Assembly: GCA_028292265.1 (NCBI GenBank)
Contig: JAQGMR010000072.1
Location: 62,001 to 126,000 of the forward strand
Source: Herminiimonas sp.
GTDB lineage: Bacteria > Pseudomonadota > Gammaproteobacteria > Burkholderiales > Burkholderiaceae_D
Direction of reading: 5' to 3'
DNA length: 64,000 nucleotides
Every line of letters begins with the position of its first letter. The stretch's first letter is position 1. Below, in pieces: positions 51,803-62,734 of the stretch. The notes below the pieces were generated by a model that searched no databases, had not been told where the DNA came from, and saw nothing but the letters and a program-made list of their open reading frames with translations. A program made the position numbers and the translations under genes.

Positions 51803-52158
51803 GCGCCGTCCTCGCCGCACGGCATGATTCGCTGACCAACCGAAAGACCCAACGCGGCAATCGCGCCGCCCTGCAGTTCCAGTGTATGCGCCGCGTGCAA
51901 GCAGTGGCTGACACGCCACGGGCGCAACTTCGGCACCAGCCGCACTATAGTGCCATCGCGGTCAAGATAGGCCAGGTCGAGCGGCGCGAACAGGAAGCAG
52001 GTATGCACGCTTGCGCAATGCCGCAGCAACATGGCCTCACCCGGCTTCGGGCCGCTGGTCCACATCAGGCCGCGCAGCCGCGCCCAGAAGCCGTCTGCAA
52101 TGCGAAGGCACAAGGTGATGCCGGCTTGCGGGCGACAAATCGAGAGTGCTTGGGGCAT
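51799..52158 (-). CDS. DUF192 family protein
   Basis: A 119-aa DUF192 protein: the family pattern ARLRGLMW near the N-terminus, a central CFLFAPLDLAYLDRDGTIVRLV and a late LELQGGAIAALGLSVGQRI are all seen. The ATG at 52158 is used because an earlier ATG (52239) lies inside tadC. Unlike many members it has no signal peptide. Small DUF192 genes are often found within Tad loci of Burkholderiales (general knowledge); function is unknown. It follows tadC by 20 bases and overlaps the tadE/ompA gene. Confidence 0.85.
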   Translation of the reverse strand: MPQALSICRPQAGITLCLRIADGFWARLRGLMWTSGPKPGEAMLLRHCASVHTCFLFAPLDLAYLDRDGTIVRLVPKLRPWRVSHCLHAAHTLELQGGAIAALGLSVGQRIMPCGEDGA

Positions 52159-52178
52159 GGTGTGTGCGCGTTGTCCGA

Positions 52179-53105
52179 TTAAAATCCCGCCTGCACGAAT
52201 TTCATAGCCAGCGGAAAGAGCAAGACGATGAACGTGCACGGGAAAATGAATGCCAGCAGCGGAAAAAGCATTTTTACCGGCGCCTGCATGGCGAGCTTTT
52301 CAGCGCGCAGGAAGCGCTCTACCCGGCGCTGATCTGCTTGCGTACGAAGCACCGGTCCGAGACTCATGCCCATGCTTTCCGCCTGAATGACCGTCGAGCA
52401 GAAGCTGTTGATGCCGGACTGGTTGAGGCGATCCGCCATGGCGCGCAGGGATGCGGCACGTGCCTTGCCAGCGCGGATGTCGCGCAGAACACGCTGGAAC
52501 TCGTCGCGCATGACTCCCCTCGGACCGTTTGCGACAGCCTGACCCATGGCGCCTTGCAGGTTGAGGCCCGCTTCGACGCACAGGGTAATGATGTCAAGGA
52601 AGAAGGGGAGGGTCTTCATGAGTTCGCGGCGACGCCTGGCGAGACGTTCATGCAGCCAGATGACGGGATAGAACGAGCCCGCCAGCCAACCTATTGCCAT
52701 GGCCTCGAGCAAGACGACAAGGCCCGGCGCACCCCTGCCGCGCATGCCGGCGATGCTGTCCACGATCCACCACGCCAGCAAGCCGCAGACGGCACCAGCG
52801 ACGAGTCGCGATGCCCTAAACTGCGCCGGGCTAAGCGAATAATCCAGGCCGGCTTCACGCAGCTTAACCATGGTGCGTTCAATAGCCTTGGTGCCGGGCG
52901 CGCGCTGAAAGTAGTGACTGATCCACTGGATCGGCCACCACACAAAGCGGAAGCCGACTGGCGGCGGGTCCTTGTAAGCGCGGTCCTCGCGCGGGACCGC
53001 TGCCAGCGCCCGGCTGATAAGCCACGCAAGGAGCGCCGCAGCGACGCCCAGCGTCAAGGCGATGACAAGGGGCAGGGCTGCATCAAGATAGGAAGTGGAC
53101 TGCAT
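52179..53105 (-). CDS. tadC: Tad pilus inner-membrane platform protein TadC
   Basis: A 308-aa type II secretion F-domain protein. Hydrophobic segments lie at the N-terminus (LVIALTLGVAAALLAWLI), in the middle and at the C-terminus (FPLLAFIFPCTFIVLLFPL). The T2SF domain shows LPFFLDIITLCVEAGLNLQGA and MSLGPVLRTQADQRRVER. With TadB it forms the platform on which the TadA ATPase acts. It begins 6 bases after the tadB stop. Confidence 0.93.
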   Translation of the reverse strand: MQSTSYLDAALPLVIALTLGVAAALLAWLISRALAAVPREDRAYKDPPPVGFRFVWWPIQWISHYFQRAPGTKAIERTMVKLREAGLDYSLSPAQFRASRLVAGAVCGLLAWWIVDSIAGMRGRGAPGLVVLLEAMAIGWLAGSFYPVIWLHERLARRRRELMKTLPFFLDIITLCVEAGLNLQGAMGQAVANGPRGVMRDEFQRVLRDIRAGKARAASLRAMADRLNQSGINSFCSTVIQAESMGMSLGPVLRTQADQRRVERFLRAEKLAMQAPVKMLFPLLAFIFPCTFIVLLFPLAMKFVQAGF

Positions 53106-53111
53106 GGCGGC

Positions 53112-54103
53112 TCAGATATCGATGGCGACAATCTTGCGGATCACGTAGATGCCCATGATTTCCAGGAAGCCGAGCAGCGCGAGCGCGGCCCAGCCAATAC
53201 GCGTGGTCCAGAACATGGACGTCGCTTCGGGCTCCATCTGGTTGAGCACAGCCATCAGGCAAAGCGGCAACAGGCCAACGACCCACGCCTGCAACTTCCC
53301 CTGCGCGGTTAGGGCGGCGATCTTGCCTTCCATTTGCAGCCGGCTGCGAATAGTGTGGGCGCAACGTTCCAGCGTTTCCGCCAGTCCGCCGCCGGTTTCG
53401 CTGGCAATGCGCATGGCGGAAACGACCAGGCTTGTAGTCTGCGTTGGCACGCGATGCGCGAGCCCGGACAAGGCCTGCTCCAGCGGCGCGCCCAAACGCT
53501 GCTCACGAAGCATCAGGTCGAATTCTTGGGACAGGGGCGCCTCGGATTCGGCCACCAGTTGCTGCAGGGCGGAGGCAAGACCGACGCCGGCCCGCATGCC
53601 GCCGGCCAGCAGCATGAGAGCGTCTGGCAACTGCTGCTCGAACTGTTGCAGGCGGCGCCTTCGCATCGTGTTGTACAAGACGCGCGGCACCATGGCGAGA
53701 GCGAAGAAAACCGGGATAGCGATCATGACGCTACCGGTGCCAAGCCAGGTGGTCATGGCGCCGAGGGCCATGACTGCGATATTCGCCGCGAACAGCCGGC
53801 GAGGATCGATGAACAAGAAGAACTCGCGCGCCTGGAACCGGGCGCGCTCGGTAAAGGTGGCACGGTAGCTCGTTAGACTTCGTGTGCCAATGTCGATCGC
53901 CAGCCACGCCAGCATGGCCGCGGCGACGGCGAGGATCGCAATGAGAAGGGTAGAGCCGCTCACACCAGGCACGGCTGAGTCGCTTATGCTGAAGATGGGA
54001 GAGTCGCTCATGCTGAGTAATGGAGAGCCGCTCATGCCGGACAAGGAAGAGCCGCTCATGCTGAGAAAGGGAGAGCCGCTCATGCCGGGCAAGGTGGCGT
54101 TGC

Positions 54104-54107
<4 letters not shown>
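53112..54107 (-). CDS. tadB: Tad pilus inner-membrane platform protein TadB, with repeat-extended N-terminus
   Basis: A 331-aa T2SF protein: LPDALMLLAGGMRAGVGLASAL, RMASETGGG-like RIASETGGGLAETLERC, and a C-terminal hydrophobic end. The first 50 residues are an eight-residue repeat (S-M-S-G-S-P-L-L type) encoded by a 24-bp tandem repeat, placed before the first membrane helix, where TadB proteins normally have only a few residues. The start overlaps the tadA stop (ATGA at 54104-54107). An internal start after the repeat is not favoured, since the overlap supports the full length. Confidence 0.92.
53959..54102 (-). repeat. 24-bp tandem repeat at the start of tadB
   Basis: Six 24-bp units beginning CTCATG (plus strand); units at 54007, 54031, 54055 and 54079 are close copies in two alternating forms. 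They encode the eight-residue repeats of the TadB N-terminus. Confidence 0.93.
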
Positions 54108-55924
<1,817 letters not shown>

Positions 55925-55929
55925 GAGGC

Positions 55930-57591
55930 CTACTCCAATTCGGCCGGATGGGCCGGATGGGCCGGGTTGGCCGAACTCGCCGAACTGGCCGGCTGGGCCG
56001 GGTCGGCATCCCGACGCGCATGTTCCTCGCGCCGAAACATCCGGTCGAAATCCTGGTGCGCAGGGTCGTCGTGCCGAAACACCCGATCAAGATCCGGGTG
56101 TGCGAGATCCGTCCCCGGTTGCAACGGGTCGCTAAGGTGCGGCGGAGGCGCCAGCCTGTGCTCGAGCCGGTTCTCTGTACGCCGCACGCGCTCCTGCATG
56201 CCGGGCGTTTGCGCATCCACGACTGTGGGCGTGACGAACACGACAAGTTCAGTCTCCTTGTTCTGAAAGCGCTTCGAGCGGAACAGCGCACCAAGCAAAG
56301 GTATGTCGCCAAGCCCCGGCACCTTGTCGATGTTGCGGGATTGCTCACGCTGCACGAGCCCGCTCAGGACGATGGTTTCACCCGCCTTGACGTTAAACTC
56401 CGTACTGGTCTTGCGGGTCAGGAGGGCCGGCCCGGAGACGGTGGAGATTGACGCATCGATCTGGCTGAACTCGGTCTCAATCGTGGCGCGGATGACGCCA
56501 TTGCGGCCCACGCGGGGAAGAATGTCGAGCTTGACGCCGTACTGCTTGAACAGGACGGTTGGGCCGTTGATGGTAGAGACGGTGTAGGGGAATTCGCCGC
56601 CAGCCAGGAAGTTTGCGCGCGACCCATTGCGTGCCGACAGTTGCGGCTCGGCCAGCACCACGGTTTTGCCTTCCTGCGCGAGAGCACTGAGGGTGGCATT
56701 CAGGCCGAGATTGAGGACGCTGCGAATATTGAGCGCGCTCGGCAGCGATAGTTTGTCGGAAGTTGCACCGGTGATGGGCGCCGCATTATCCTGGCCGGTC
56801 CGAACCGCGATGGCGGTCTCCACATCGCTACCGCGCCGGATCGGCGCCCAAATGCCACCGACCGCAACGCCACCGGATGCGCCCCATTTCAAGCCAAGCT
56901 CTTTCAATTCGCTGACCGGAAATTCGACAACCTTGACGTCCATCAGCACCATCTGCTCCCACCCCAGCCGGTTGGTGAAATTGACGATTTGCGGATAGCG
57001 GGTCGCGAGTTGTTCAATGCGCGCAAGGTCGAGGTCGGACAGGTCGTCGCCTTCCACGATGACCTTGTCGCCGATGATTGCCGTGCGGGCCTTCGGTATG
57101 CCAGCGAGGAAGGCGCTAATTTCGCGCGCATTCCGGCTGGTGTCGCCCGCGCTGATGTTGACCTTGAGGCGCTGATAGCGGCCGTCACTGTTCCATACGA
57201 AGAGGCTGGATGTCCCGGTTGCGTTTGCGAACAGGATTATTTCCTTTTCATCGAGCGCGGCGGCGGTCAGGAGCGCGCCATTGCCAACCGCAACCCGGCC
57301 AACATTGGGCGTCGGGAAGACCCGCGATTCGCCGACGAACATGTCGATCTCGGCAATTGCCACGTCATGGGCCGGCATGCTGATTGGCTGGTAAGGGCCG
57401 GTGACGCGCTTCGCCGCCGTTGCGCGGGCGAGTTTCGGCTTGATTTGCTGACTGGATTGTTGGCCGCTCGGGCCTGTGGATGTCGACGCTGGTGGCGAAC
57501 CGTGCGCATCCCACGATGCACCGCCGCCCATGGAAGGAGCGCAAAGTAGCGCAAGCACGATGAAGCCCGTAAGTTGAAAGACTGGTTTCAT
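55930..57591 (-). CDS. cpaC: Tad outer-membrane secretin CpaC/RcpA
   Basis: A 553-aa secretin that forms the outer-membrane pore. A signal peptide covers about residues 1-24. The N-domain shows VAIAEIDMFVGESRVFPTPNVGRVAVG. The secretin core has VLMDVKVVEFPVSELKELGLKWG, quoted in part as VVEFPVSELKELGLKW, and NFLAGGEFPYTV, GVKLDILPRVG, FNVKAGETIVLSGLVQREQS and VPGLGDIPLLGALFRSKRFQ. The last 90 residues are charged (DLDRVFRHDD/DFDRMFRREE duplication) and end in three-residue Pro/Ala/Ser repeats. Start overlaps the cpaB stop (ATGA). Confidence 0.94.
   Translation of the reverse strand: MKPVFQLTGFIVLALLCAPSMGGGASWDAHGSPPASTSTGPSGQQSSQQIKPKLARATAAKRVTGPYQPISMPAHDVAIAEIDMFVGESRVFPTPNVGRVAVGNGALLTAAALDEKEIILFANATGTSSLFVWNSDGRYQRLKVNISAGDTSRNAREISAFLAGIPKARTAIIGDKVIVEGDDLSDLDLARIEQLATRYPQIVNFTNRLGWEQMVLMDVKVVEFPVSELKELGLKWGASGGVAVGGIWAPIRRGSDVETAIAVRTGQDNAAPITGATSDKLSLPSALNIRSVLNLGLNATLSALAQEGKTVVLAEPQLSARNGSRANFLAGGEFPYTVSTINGPTVLFKQYGVKLDILPRVGRNGVIRATIETEFSQIDASISTVSGPALLTRKTSTEFNVKAGETIVLSGLVQREQSRNIDKVPGLGDIPLLGALFRSKRFQNKETELVVFVTPTVVDAQTPGMQERVRRTENRLEHRLAPPPHLSDPLQPGTDLAHPDLDRVFRHDDPAHQDFDRMFRREEHARRDADPAQPASSASSANPAHPAHPAELE
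55942..56004 (-). repeat. 9-bp tandem repeat at the 3' end of cpaC
   Basis: Seven 9-bp units related to GGCCGGATG (plus strand) encode three-residue units such as HPA and SSA at the C-terminus of the secretin. Confidence 0.9.
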
Positions 57592-58688
57592 GGCGCACTT
57601 CCGGCAGATGTTTCCGTGCCGGGGTTGACTAGCTTGCGTTGCACTTCCGGTTCGACGGCAGATGACGCTGCAGACGATTGAGCGCCTGCCTGGTGTGCCG
57701 ACTGATAAGCCGACGGCTGCACCCCTCGCTCGCCCAATTCGTCGCCCTGGCGCCCGTTTGGCCGGCCTGCCATGCTTGCCGCGCTTGGCAGCCCCTGCGG
57801 ACTTGCGGCAAACTGGCCGGCGCTCGCTTCCGTCCGATTACCTGCGCCGCCAACATACTGTCCAAGCCGCAGGCCTTCTGCCGGGATTTTTCCGGAGCGT
57901 CCGCCATACAGCACTGGCACCTGGCGGGTGCCGCCATCTGCCGCAATGCCAACACCCAGCAGCGCGGCCAGGTCGACTGCGCTGCCGTGCTGTGGAAGGC
58001 GGTCCTCGGGGTTGCGCAGCAGCGCCGTCAGCCGACCGGTTTCCCGCGCAACGATCAGGTACTGCGCCTGTTGCGGATCGGCGTCCAGCGTGACCGTGGA
58101 ATAGACCCGGCGTTCTCCGCTTTTCGGATCACTCAAAGAGCGCTGACCGGTCGCCATGACCGCGACTGAATGCATAAGCGGGACGGTAAGCTTTCGTCCT
58201 TGCTGGTCGAGCGAAACAAGCAGGTCGATCAGGTCGCCAGGTTCGAGCATGCCGGATATCGAGTTGATCTCGTCCACCGGCACCGTGATGGCGCGCCGTC
58301 CGCTGGCGATCTGCGCCGAAAACGTCGGCGGCTTTTTGGCTTCCAGCATGCTGCTGAGTATGGCTTCGCCGGCCTGTACATCCTGGTCCAGAACCCGGCT
58401 CTCAACGCGGGAGAATTCATCCGGGCGAATCCCGCTGGCATGGGCAAATTCAACCGGGATCTTGCGAACGGCGACCTTCTCCGCCACGATGCGTTCGCCG
58501 CGCTTCAGCAATTGCCTGGCAACGACCTGCTCCTGTCGACCGCCGCGCGCCTTGTACTCCAGGTCGGCCATCCGGTTCGCCAGCCAGGATCGCGCAATCA
58601 GCGCCGCCAGCAGCCCTGTTGTCAGCGCCACGGCCAGCACAATCCAGGTCTTGCGTGGCCACTTTGAGAAAAGGTGAAAAAGGTTCAT
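57588..58688 (-). CDS. cpaB: Tad pilus assembly protein CpaB/RcpC
   Basis: A 366-aa periplasmic protein anchored by an N-terminal helix (WIVLAVALTTGLLAALIA). A SAF domain follows (RQLLKRGERIVAEKVAVRKIP) and then the RcpC core (GRRAITVPVDEINSISGMLEPGDLIDLLVS, quoted in part as RAITVPVDEINSISGML). The C-terminal 100 residues are Ser/Ala/Gly/Gln-rich. CpaB proteins work with the secretin, probably at the peptidoglycan layer. A 53-base gap separates it from the small pilin-like gene. Confidence 0.92.
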   Translation of the reverse strand: MNLFHLFSKWPRKTWIVLAVALTTGLLAALIARSWLANRMADLEYKARGGRQEQVVARQLLKRGERIVAEKVAVRKIPVEFAHASGIRPDEFSRVESRVLDQDVQAGEAILSSMLEAKKPPTFSAQIASGRRAITVPVDEINSISGMLEPGDLIDLLVSLDQQGRKLTVPLMHSVAVMATGQRSLSDPKSGERRVYSTVTLDADPQQAQYLIVARETGRLTALLRNPEDRLPQHGSAVDLAALLGVGIAADGGTRQVPVLYGGRSGKIPAEGLRLGQYVGGAGNRTEASAGQFAASPQGLPSAASMAGRPNGRQGDELGERGVQPSAYQSAHQAGAQSSAASSAVEPEVQRKLVNPGTETSAGSAP

Positions 58689-58741
58689 CGGACCTGTCGA
58701 GTTGGAAGCCTGGGTTGGGAGCGGAATCGAAAGCGCAAGAG

Positions 58742-58948
58742 CTAGCCGGGGAGCGACATTGCAAAGGCATACCGCTCATAGGCTTCCCGCAAACGTTGGA
58801 GCAGGTCGTAAAGCGGACTGCTCGAGTCGAGCATGCCAAGGCCGAGCGCGAAGGCAATGGCCGCGCATGCGAGCGCGTATTCCAGACTCGACTGGCCACG
58901 CTGGCAGTCGCGACGGCGGTTGCTATGGCGGGACTCGACAGGGCTCAT
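58742..58948 (-). CDS. Small pilin-like protein
   Basis: A 68-aa protein with a prepilin-type N-terminus: RRRDCQRGQSSLEYALACAA, then hydrophobic IAFALGLGM. The motif G-QSSLEYA, with Glu five residues after the Gly, is the type IVb/Flp processing site. The short head ends YERYAFAMSLPG. Start overlaps the stop of the preceding gene (ATGA). It may be a minor pilin or a second Flp. No family match is certain. Confidence 0.7.
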   Translation of the reverse strand: MSPVESRHSNRRRDCQRGQSSLEYALACAAIAFALGLGMLDSSSPLYDLLQRLREAYERYAFAMSLPG

Positions 58949-59751
58949 CGTGTCGGCTCGATTGGGGTGACAAGGGAAACAACCAGCGAGGTGCTGCCCC
59001 GCTCATCCCGAGCGATTACGGCCATGGCTTCCTTGTCACGGCCACGGTAGAACAGGGTGCGTCCGCTATTGACGGCAAACGGAAGTGCCGGGCTCTGCGG
59101 CCGGGCCTTGGGCTGCGTTGCTGTGGATTCCAATATTGACGGCGAACGCACGTTGGTACCTGGCGACACATCACGTTGCAGCACGAGGCCATGCGCGGAA
59201 AGCAAGGCAGACAGCGCCTGTACATTGACCTGTTCCGAGTGGCGATTTTTTGCCACCAGGTAGTCGGACTGGCGGGTGCCGTCCCGGGAATGCATGCGGC
59301 TCATGATCTGGGTGTCTGCCGGGAGTCGCTCTTCCCAACGCACCTCGGCTTCCCGATTTTGTGTGCGCTTCTGCAGGAAACCGGCGATGTCACTGACCGC
59401 TACCCATCCGCGTGTGCCGCTGCCTGCGGCTTCCAGTTGCAGCGTGATGTAAAACGCGCCTTCGCGCCGACCAAGTACAGTCTTGCCGGCCACCGTATCG
59501 AGGACCAGGGGCCGCCCAATGCTTGCGCCAAACCATTCCACCAGTGCAGCGGGTCGCTCAGGCGAGGTAAAGACGGTCATGCGTAGTGGCATGCCAACCA
59601 TGCTGACGTCGTCTCCAAGGCGGTGGCTGCTCGCACTCGGCGGCATAGCGATGCTGGGCCAGTCGGCTTGCGATGCGCCGTGCGCTGCGGCGGCACAAAC
59701 CAGATACGTGCAAGTTAGAAGGGCGCGGAACGGCGTAAGGGAATGGCGCAT
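58945..59751 (-). CDS. Exported protein of unknown function in the Tad operon
   Basis: A 268-aa protein with a signal peptide (ALLTCTYLVCAAAAHGA|SQ). The mature sequence has no recognised domain: MPLRMTVFTSPERPAALVEWF, then strands such as YITLQLEAAGSGTRGWVAV. It starts 8 bases after the TadE-like gene and overlaps the small pilin gene. Position suggests a periplasmic pilus-assembly factor; the role is unknown. Confidence 0.75.
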   Translation of the reverse strand: MRHSLTPFRALLTCTYLVCAAAAHGASQADWPSIAMPPSASSHRLGDDVSMVGMPLRMTVFTSPERPAALVEWFGASIGRPLVLDTVAGKTVLGRREGAFYITLQLEAAGSGTRGWVAVSDIAGFLQKRTQNREAEVRWEERLPADTQIMSRMHSRDGTRQSDYLVAKNRHSEQVNVQALSALLSAHGLVLQRDVSPGTNVRSPSILESTATQPKARPQSPALPFAVNSGRTLFYRGRDKEAMAVIARDERGSTSLVVSLVTPIEPTR

Positions 59752-59759
59752 GGCTTTTC

Positions 59760-60878
59760 CTATCTGGTCGCGGGGGCTTGCAGCCGATCCGCCGGAACTA
59801 CATCACGCCACGCATCCAGTTGCGCGAATCGCGGCGGCTTGACGTTGGCCAGGTCCACCACGGGAACGGCAAACTCGAGGACGGTTTCAATGGCGCCGAG
59901 CGCCGGTATGGGGGCGGCCAGAGTGCCACTGCGCTGTTGCACCTGCTGGGGCGACGAAGCAGTCCAGCCGTTGATCGCGACGCTCGTCTGGCGCGCAATG
60001 CGCAGGTCGATGCGGTCGAACGGCTCCAGCAAGGGATTGCCGGCAGACAGGTTGACGAGCGGGACCGCGACATTGGCCCGAAAAACGCCGCGGGATGGCA
60101 AGCCGGCCTGGCTCGCTTTGGCGAGTGGAACCAGGTTGAATGGAACCCCGTCGACAGCTGGCTCGAACCCCTCCGATGCCAGCGTGGAACTCGCAACGCC
60201 GAAGCTGATTTCGACGTCGGTCGCGCTGCGAATCAGTGGCCCCCCATGCGGATTCGTCCAGGCGCGGTTGGCTGGAATTTCGCGGTCGGTGTTGCGGTCG
60301 AGCGGATCCTCTGTCTCGATGACGTCGCCTGGTTGCCCAAAATAGCGACGCCGTACCTGCGCCGCCGGTTGCAAAGCGTCCTTGGGGGGCGAACCCGGGT
60401 CACGGTTAGCGGTATCGAAGGCAAGATAGCGGCTGGCAAGCTGCGTGCTGGTGGCGATGTCCTGGTACTTGCCGATGAGCGGTATGAGGAGGAACAGGGG
60501 CAGTAGTGCGACGGAAACGAGCAGGAATTCGGTGAGGGCCTGACCGCTGCGTCGAGGCGGGGTCTTCCACTGCGGACGGGCCAAGCCTGAAGGTGCACCG
60601 CAGCCATCGGCGCCGCTGGTTTCGGGCACCCAACCGGCGTGAACGAAGGCACATGTCACGGCAGTAGAGTGCCCAGTAACGAATGCACGCGTCGCGGCAT
60701 TAGAGCGCCCTGTAGCGAAAGCACGCTTCACTGCAGTAGAGCGCCCGATAGTGAAAGCACGCCGCCTCCCGGACGAACAGCCGGCGTCGATGAAAGCACG
60801 CTTTATGGCACAACAACCGGCGTCAATGAAATCATGCTTCGTGGCAGCACAATCGGCGTCAATGAAGGCAGGCGTCAT
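59760..60878 (-). CDS. TadE-like pseudopilin with a long repeat-encoded leader
   Basis: A 372-aa protein. RRSGQALTEFLLVSVALLPLFLL is a TadE/prepilin segment with the glutamate after the Gly cleavage region, here quoted from RRSGQALTEFLLVS. The remaining 220 residues form the pseudopilin head. The ATG at 60878 overlaps the tadG stop (ATGA). About 105 residues precede the cleavage site, far more than a normal leader. They consist of 12-residue repeats (RAFIDAGC, RAFATGRS, RAFVTGHS types) encoded by a 36-bp tandem repeat. Either the leader is removed by a prepilin peptidase (not encoded in the window) or translation really starts later; no better start was seen. Confidence 0.82.
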   Translation of the reverse strand: MTPAFIDADCAATKHDFIDAGCCAIKRAFIDAGCSSGRRRAFTIGRSTAVKRAFATGRSNAATRAFVTGHSTAVTCAFVHAGWVPETSGADGCGAPSGLARPQWKTPPRRSGQALTEFLLVSVALLPLFLLIPLIGKYQDIATSTQLASRYLAFDTANRDPGSPPKDALQPAAQVRRRYFGQPGDVIETEDPLDRNTDREIPANRAWTNPHGGPLIRSATDVEISFGVASSTLASEGFEPAVDGVPFNLVPLAKASQAGLPSRGVFRANVAVPLVNLSAGNPLLEPFDRIDLRIARQTSVAINGWTASSPQQVQQRSGTLAAPIPALGAIETVLEFAVPVVDLANVKPPRFAQLDAWRDVVPADRLQAPATR

Positions 60879-60885
60879 GGCAGCG
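60639..60885 (-). repeat. 36-bp tandem repeat in the leader of the TadE-like gene
   Basis: About seven units of 36 bp, with a common core (plus strand) GAAAGCACGC flanked by GCGTC or AGTAG, and unit starts at 60639, 60675, 60711, 60747, 60784, 60820 and 60856. They encode 12-residue units and reach the last codons of tadG. Confidence 0.85.
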
Positions 60886-62392
60886 CAGCGCCTTGCCGCA
60901 GCGACAGGCTGTTGCGGTCCGATGCCGAGTCGACCAGGCGCACTTGCCAATAGGGATTGAACAGACTTCCGAGTTCCCGAGGCTGGTTTTTTGCCTTGCC
61001 AAACAGGTTGTCTTTTGCGTCAATCGGGCGCTCGAAAAACACTTCGGCGGTGGCGACCGCCGCCATCATGTCTCCAGCCACGGTGCTGCGGTACGCATTG
61101 AGCCGGACGCTCGGCCTGACCGAGGAGCGTGCATCCGAAGTGGAAAGCTGATCCCGGCTTCGCAGGACCCGCGCGCCGAACAACATTCGGGGGTCTTCCT
61201 TCGCCGTTAGATTGGGATCAAGGTCGGTGAAGGCTGGCAGCCCGGAATAATTGTTCCACTGCGCCGATGAGGCCCACCCATGCGCAACCGGATTGTCGCG
61301 CGGTGAGTCGCCGAGTCGAGCGCCGGATGCATCCTCCTCATCGCCGGGAGGATGGGCTTGCTGCTCGCCGTAGCCAATGGCGCGCTCACGCTTTCGGCAG
61401 GATGGGACCGGTATGAACCGGCCAGAGTGAAGATAATTTTCCCAGAACGATTCTGTGTCTTCGGCTTTCCACTCGTCGTAGCCGACCAGTTCGGTACCAC
61501 CCCGTCGCTGCACCTTGTTGGTTGCAACCTGGAGGATCGAAAGGCAGCCCGGTTCCGGCGCCAAGGCGCGCGAATCCCAGCGCCGGTCACGGGTAAAACC
61601 GTCAGTGTCAGCGGCGATCTTGACGACTTCTGCAATGCGGCCTCGATCATCGCCAGTGAAGCGCCTGGTGAAGCCCGCCCAGCCATCGTTCATGCCAGTG
61701 GCACCCGCGCCAACCGGCTCAACGGTTACGCTGCCGTCGCCTGCGTAGTTGGCGTCGGCGACTTCCTGCATGAGGCTGCCCCGGGTGCCTTCGAAATAGC
61801 CGGGCGCATGCAACAGCGACTGTGCGGTCTTGATGGCAAGCTTGCCCAGCTCGACTACAGTGACGACGGCTTGGGCAGCCGGAGGTATTTGTTCCGCGAC
61901 CTGCGCTACATAGGTGCCGGCATATTGCACGGTCAGGTAGCACATGGCCGCATACAGCGGACCATACTTCAGCAACGCACCACCACCGGCGCCATAACCG
62001 GTTGGATCGCCGCACTCAGGGAAAACCCAGCCGAGGTTCTCCGCATGTGTCTGTGCGTACTGCGACCAGGAAGATAGCGACACCATTTGCGCCACCAGGA
62101 CCTCATTGGCAATAAGTGCGCGGTTGGTATAAGCGTCAAAATTAAGTGCGCGCGCCTGGAGTACGCCTGCGCTGTAGGCGACTGCGTCAGCCGTGTTGAC
62201 GAGGTGTGATTTTTCTTGCGCGACCTGGCCGGTATTGAAAAGAAAGAACAGGCTCGCCGATCCCGCGATAAGCATGAATAGCCCGTAGACCAACGCCTGT
62301 CCTTGTTGTCCCCGTTGCCCCGGTTGTCCACAGCTGCGACGTTGCGGGCAGACGCCAGGGATGCGGGTGCGGCCGTGGCGCGCCATGCTCAT
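60875..62392 (-). CDS. tadG: TadG-like pilus assembly protein
   Basis: A 505-aa protein with an N-terminal prepilin-like segment (QQGQALVYGLFMLIAGSASLFFLF) and NTADAVAYSAGVLQARALNFDAYTNRALIANE, quoted in part as NTADAVAYSAGVLQ, typical of the putative TadG/TadE-like Flp assembly family. The large C-terminal part has no von Willebrand motif that I can recognise. The ATG at 62392 overlaps the flp stop (ATGA). It probably sits in the inner membrane with a periplasmic head and helps assemble or anchor the pilus. Confidence 0.83.
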   Translation of the reverse strand: MSMARHGRTRIPGVCPQRRSCGQPGQRGQQGQALVYGLFMLIAGSASLFFLFNTGQVAQEKSHLVNTADAVAYSAGVLQARALNFDAYTNRALIANEVLVAQMVSLSSWSQYAQTHAENLGWVFPECGDPTGYGAGGGALLKYGPLYAAMCYLTVQYAGTYVAQVAEQIPPAAQAVVTVVELGKLAIKTAQSLLHAPGYFEGTRGSLMQEVADANYAGDGSVTVEPVGAGATGMNDGWAGFTRRFTGDDRGRIAEVVKIAADTDGFTRDRRWDSRALAPEPGCLSILQVATNKVQRRGGTELVGYDEWKAEDTESFWENYLHSGRFIPVPSCRKRERAIGYGEQQAHPPGDEEDASGARLGDSPRDNPVAHGWASSAQWNNYSGLPAFTDLDPNLTAKEDPRMLFGARVLRSRDQLSTSDARSSVRPSVRLNAYRSTVAGDMMAAVATAEVFFERPIDAKDNLFGKAKNQPRELGSLFNPYWQVRLVDSASDRNSLSLRQGAALP

Positions 62393-62679
62393 CGCGCGTT
62401 GTCGTTCTCATAGGAGGCCAAGCCCTTTTTCTTGGTGCCTTCATCAGCGGCGCTGGTGGCTGCCGTCGCCGCCGCCGTGCGTTGCGCGGATGAATCCTGG
62501 CCCGCTAGCTCCTTGGCGATACCGGCGGTTTGATTGCGGATCGTTTGCCCAAAAAACTGATAAACCGCGATTGCCGCGATTGCGATCAGCGCAACGATGA
62601 TGATGTATTCGGTCATGCCCTGGCCGCGAGAATAACGCTTGCTGACGCGCTTGCAGGAGGGTGCGGAAGGGAGGGCCAT
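62389..62679 (-). CDS. flp: Flp-type major pilin
   Basis: A 96-aa pilin precursor. The leader ends at RYSRGQG|MTEYIIIVALIAIAAIAVYQFFG, quoted in part as SRGQGMTEYIIIVALIAIA; Gly cleavage with Glu and Tyr right after is the Flp hallmark. The mature head is short, Ala/Thr/Ser-rich and somewhat longer than most Flp pilins. GGAG lies 5 bases before the ATG. It is the first gene of the operon; a promoter is proposed at 62735-62763. No prepilin peptidase (tadV/cpaA) or tadZ/cpaE is in the window. Confidence 0.92.
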   Translation of the reverse strand: MALPSAPSCKRVSKRYSRGQGMTEYIIIVALIAIAAIAVYQFFGQTIRNQTAGIAKELAGQDSSAQRTAAATAATSAADEGTKKKGLASYENDNAR

Positions 62680-62734
62680 TCGAACTCCAAAATCGATTTC
62701 TCGTTAAGGGAAACAGCGTTGGGCGAGCCGGTCC

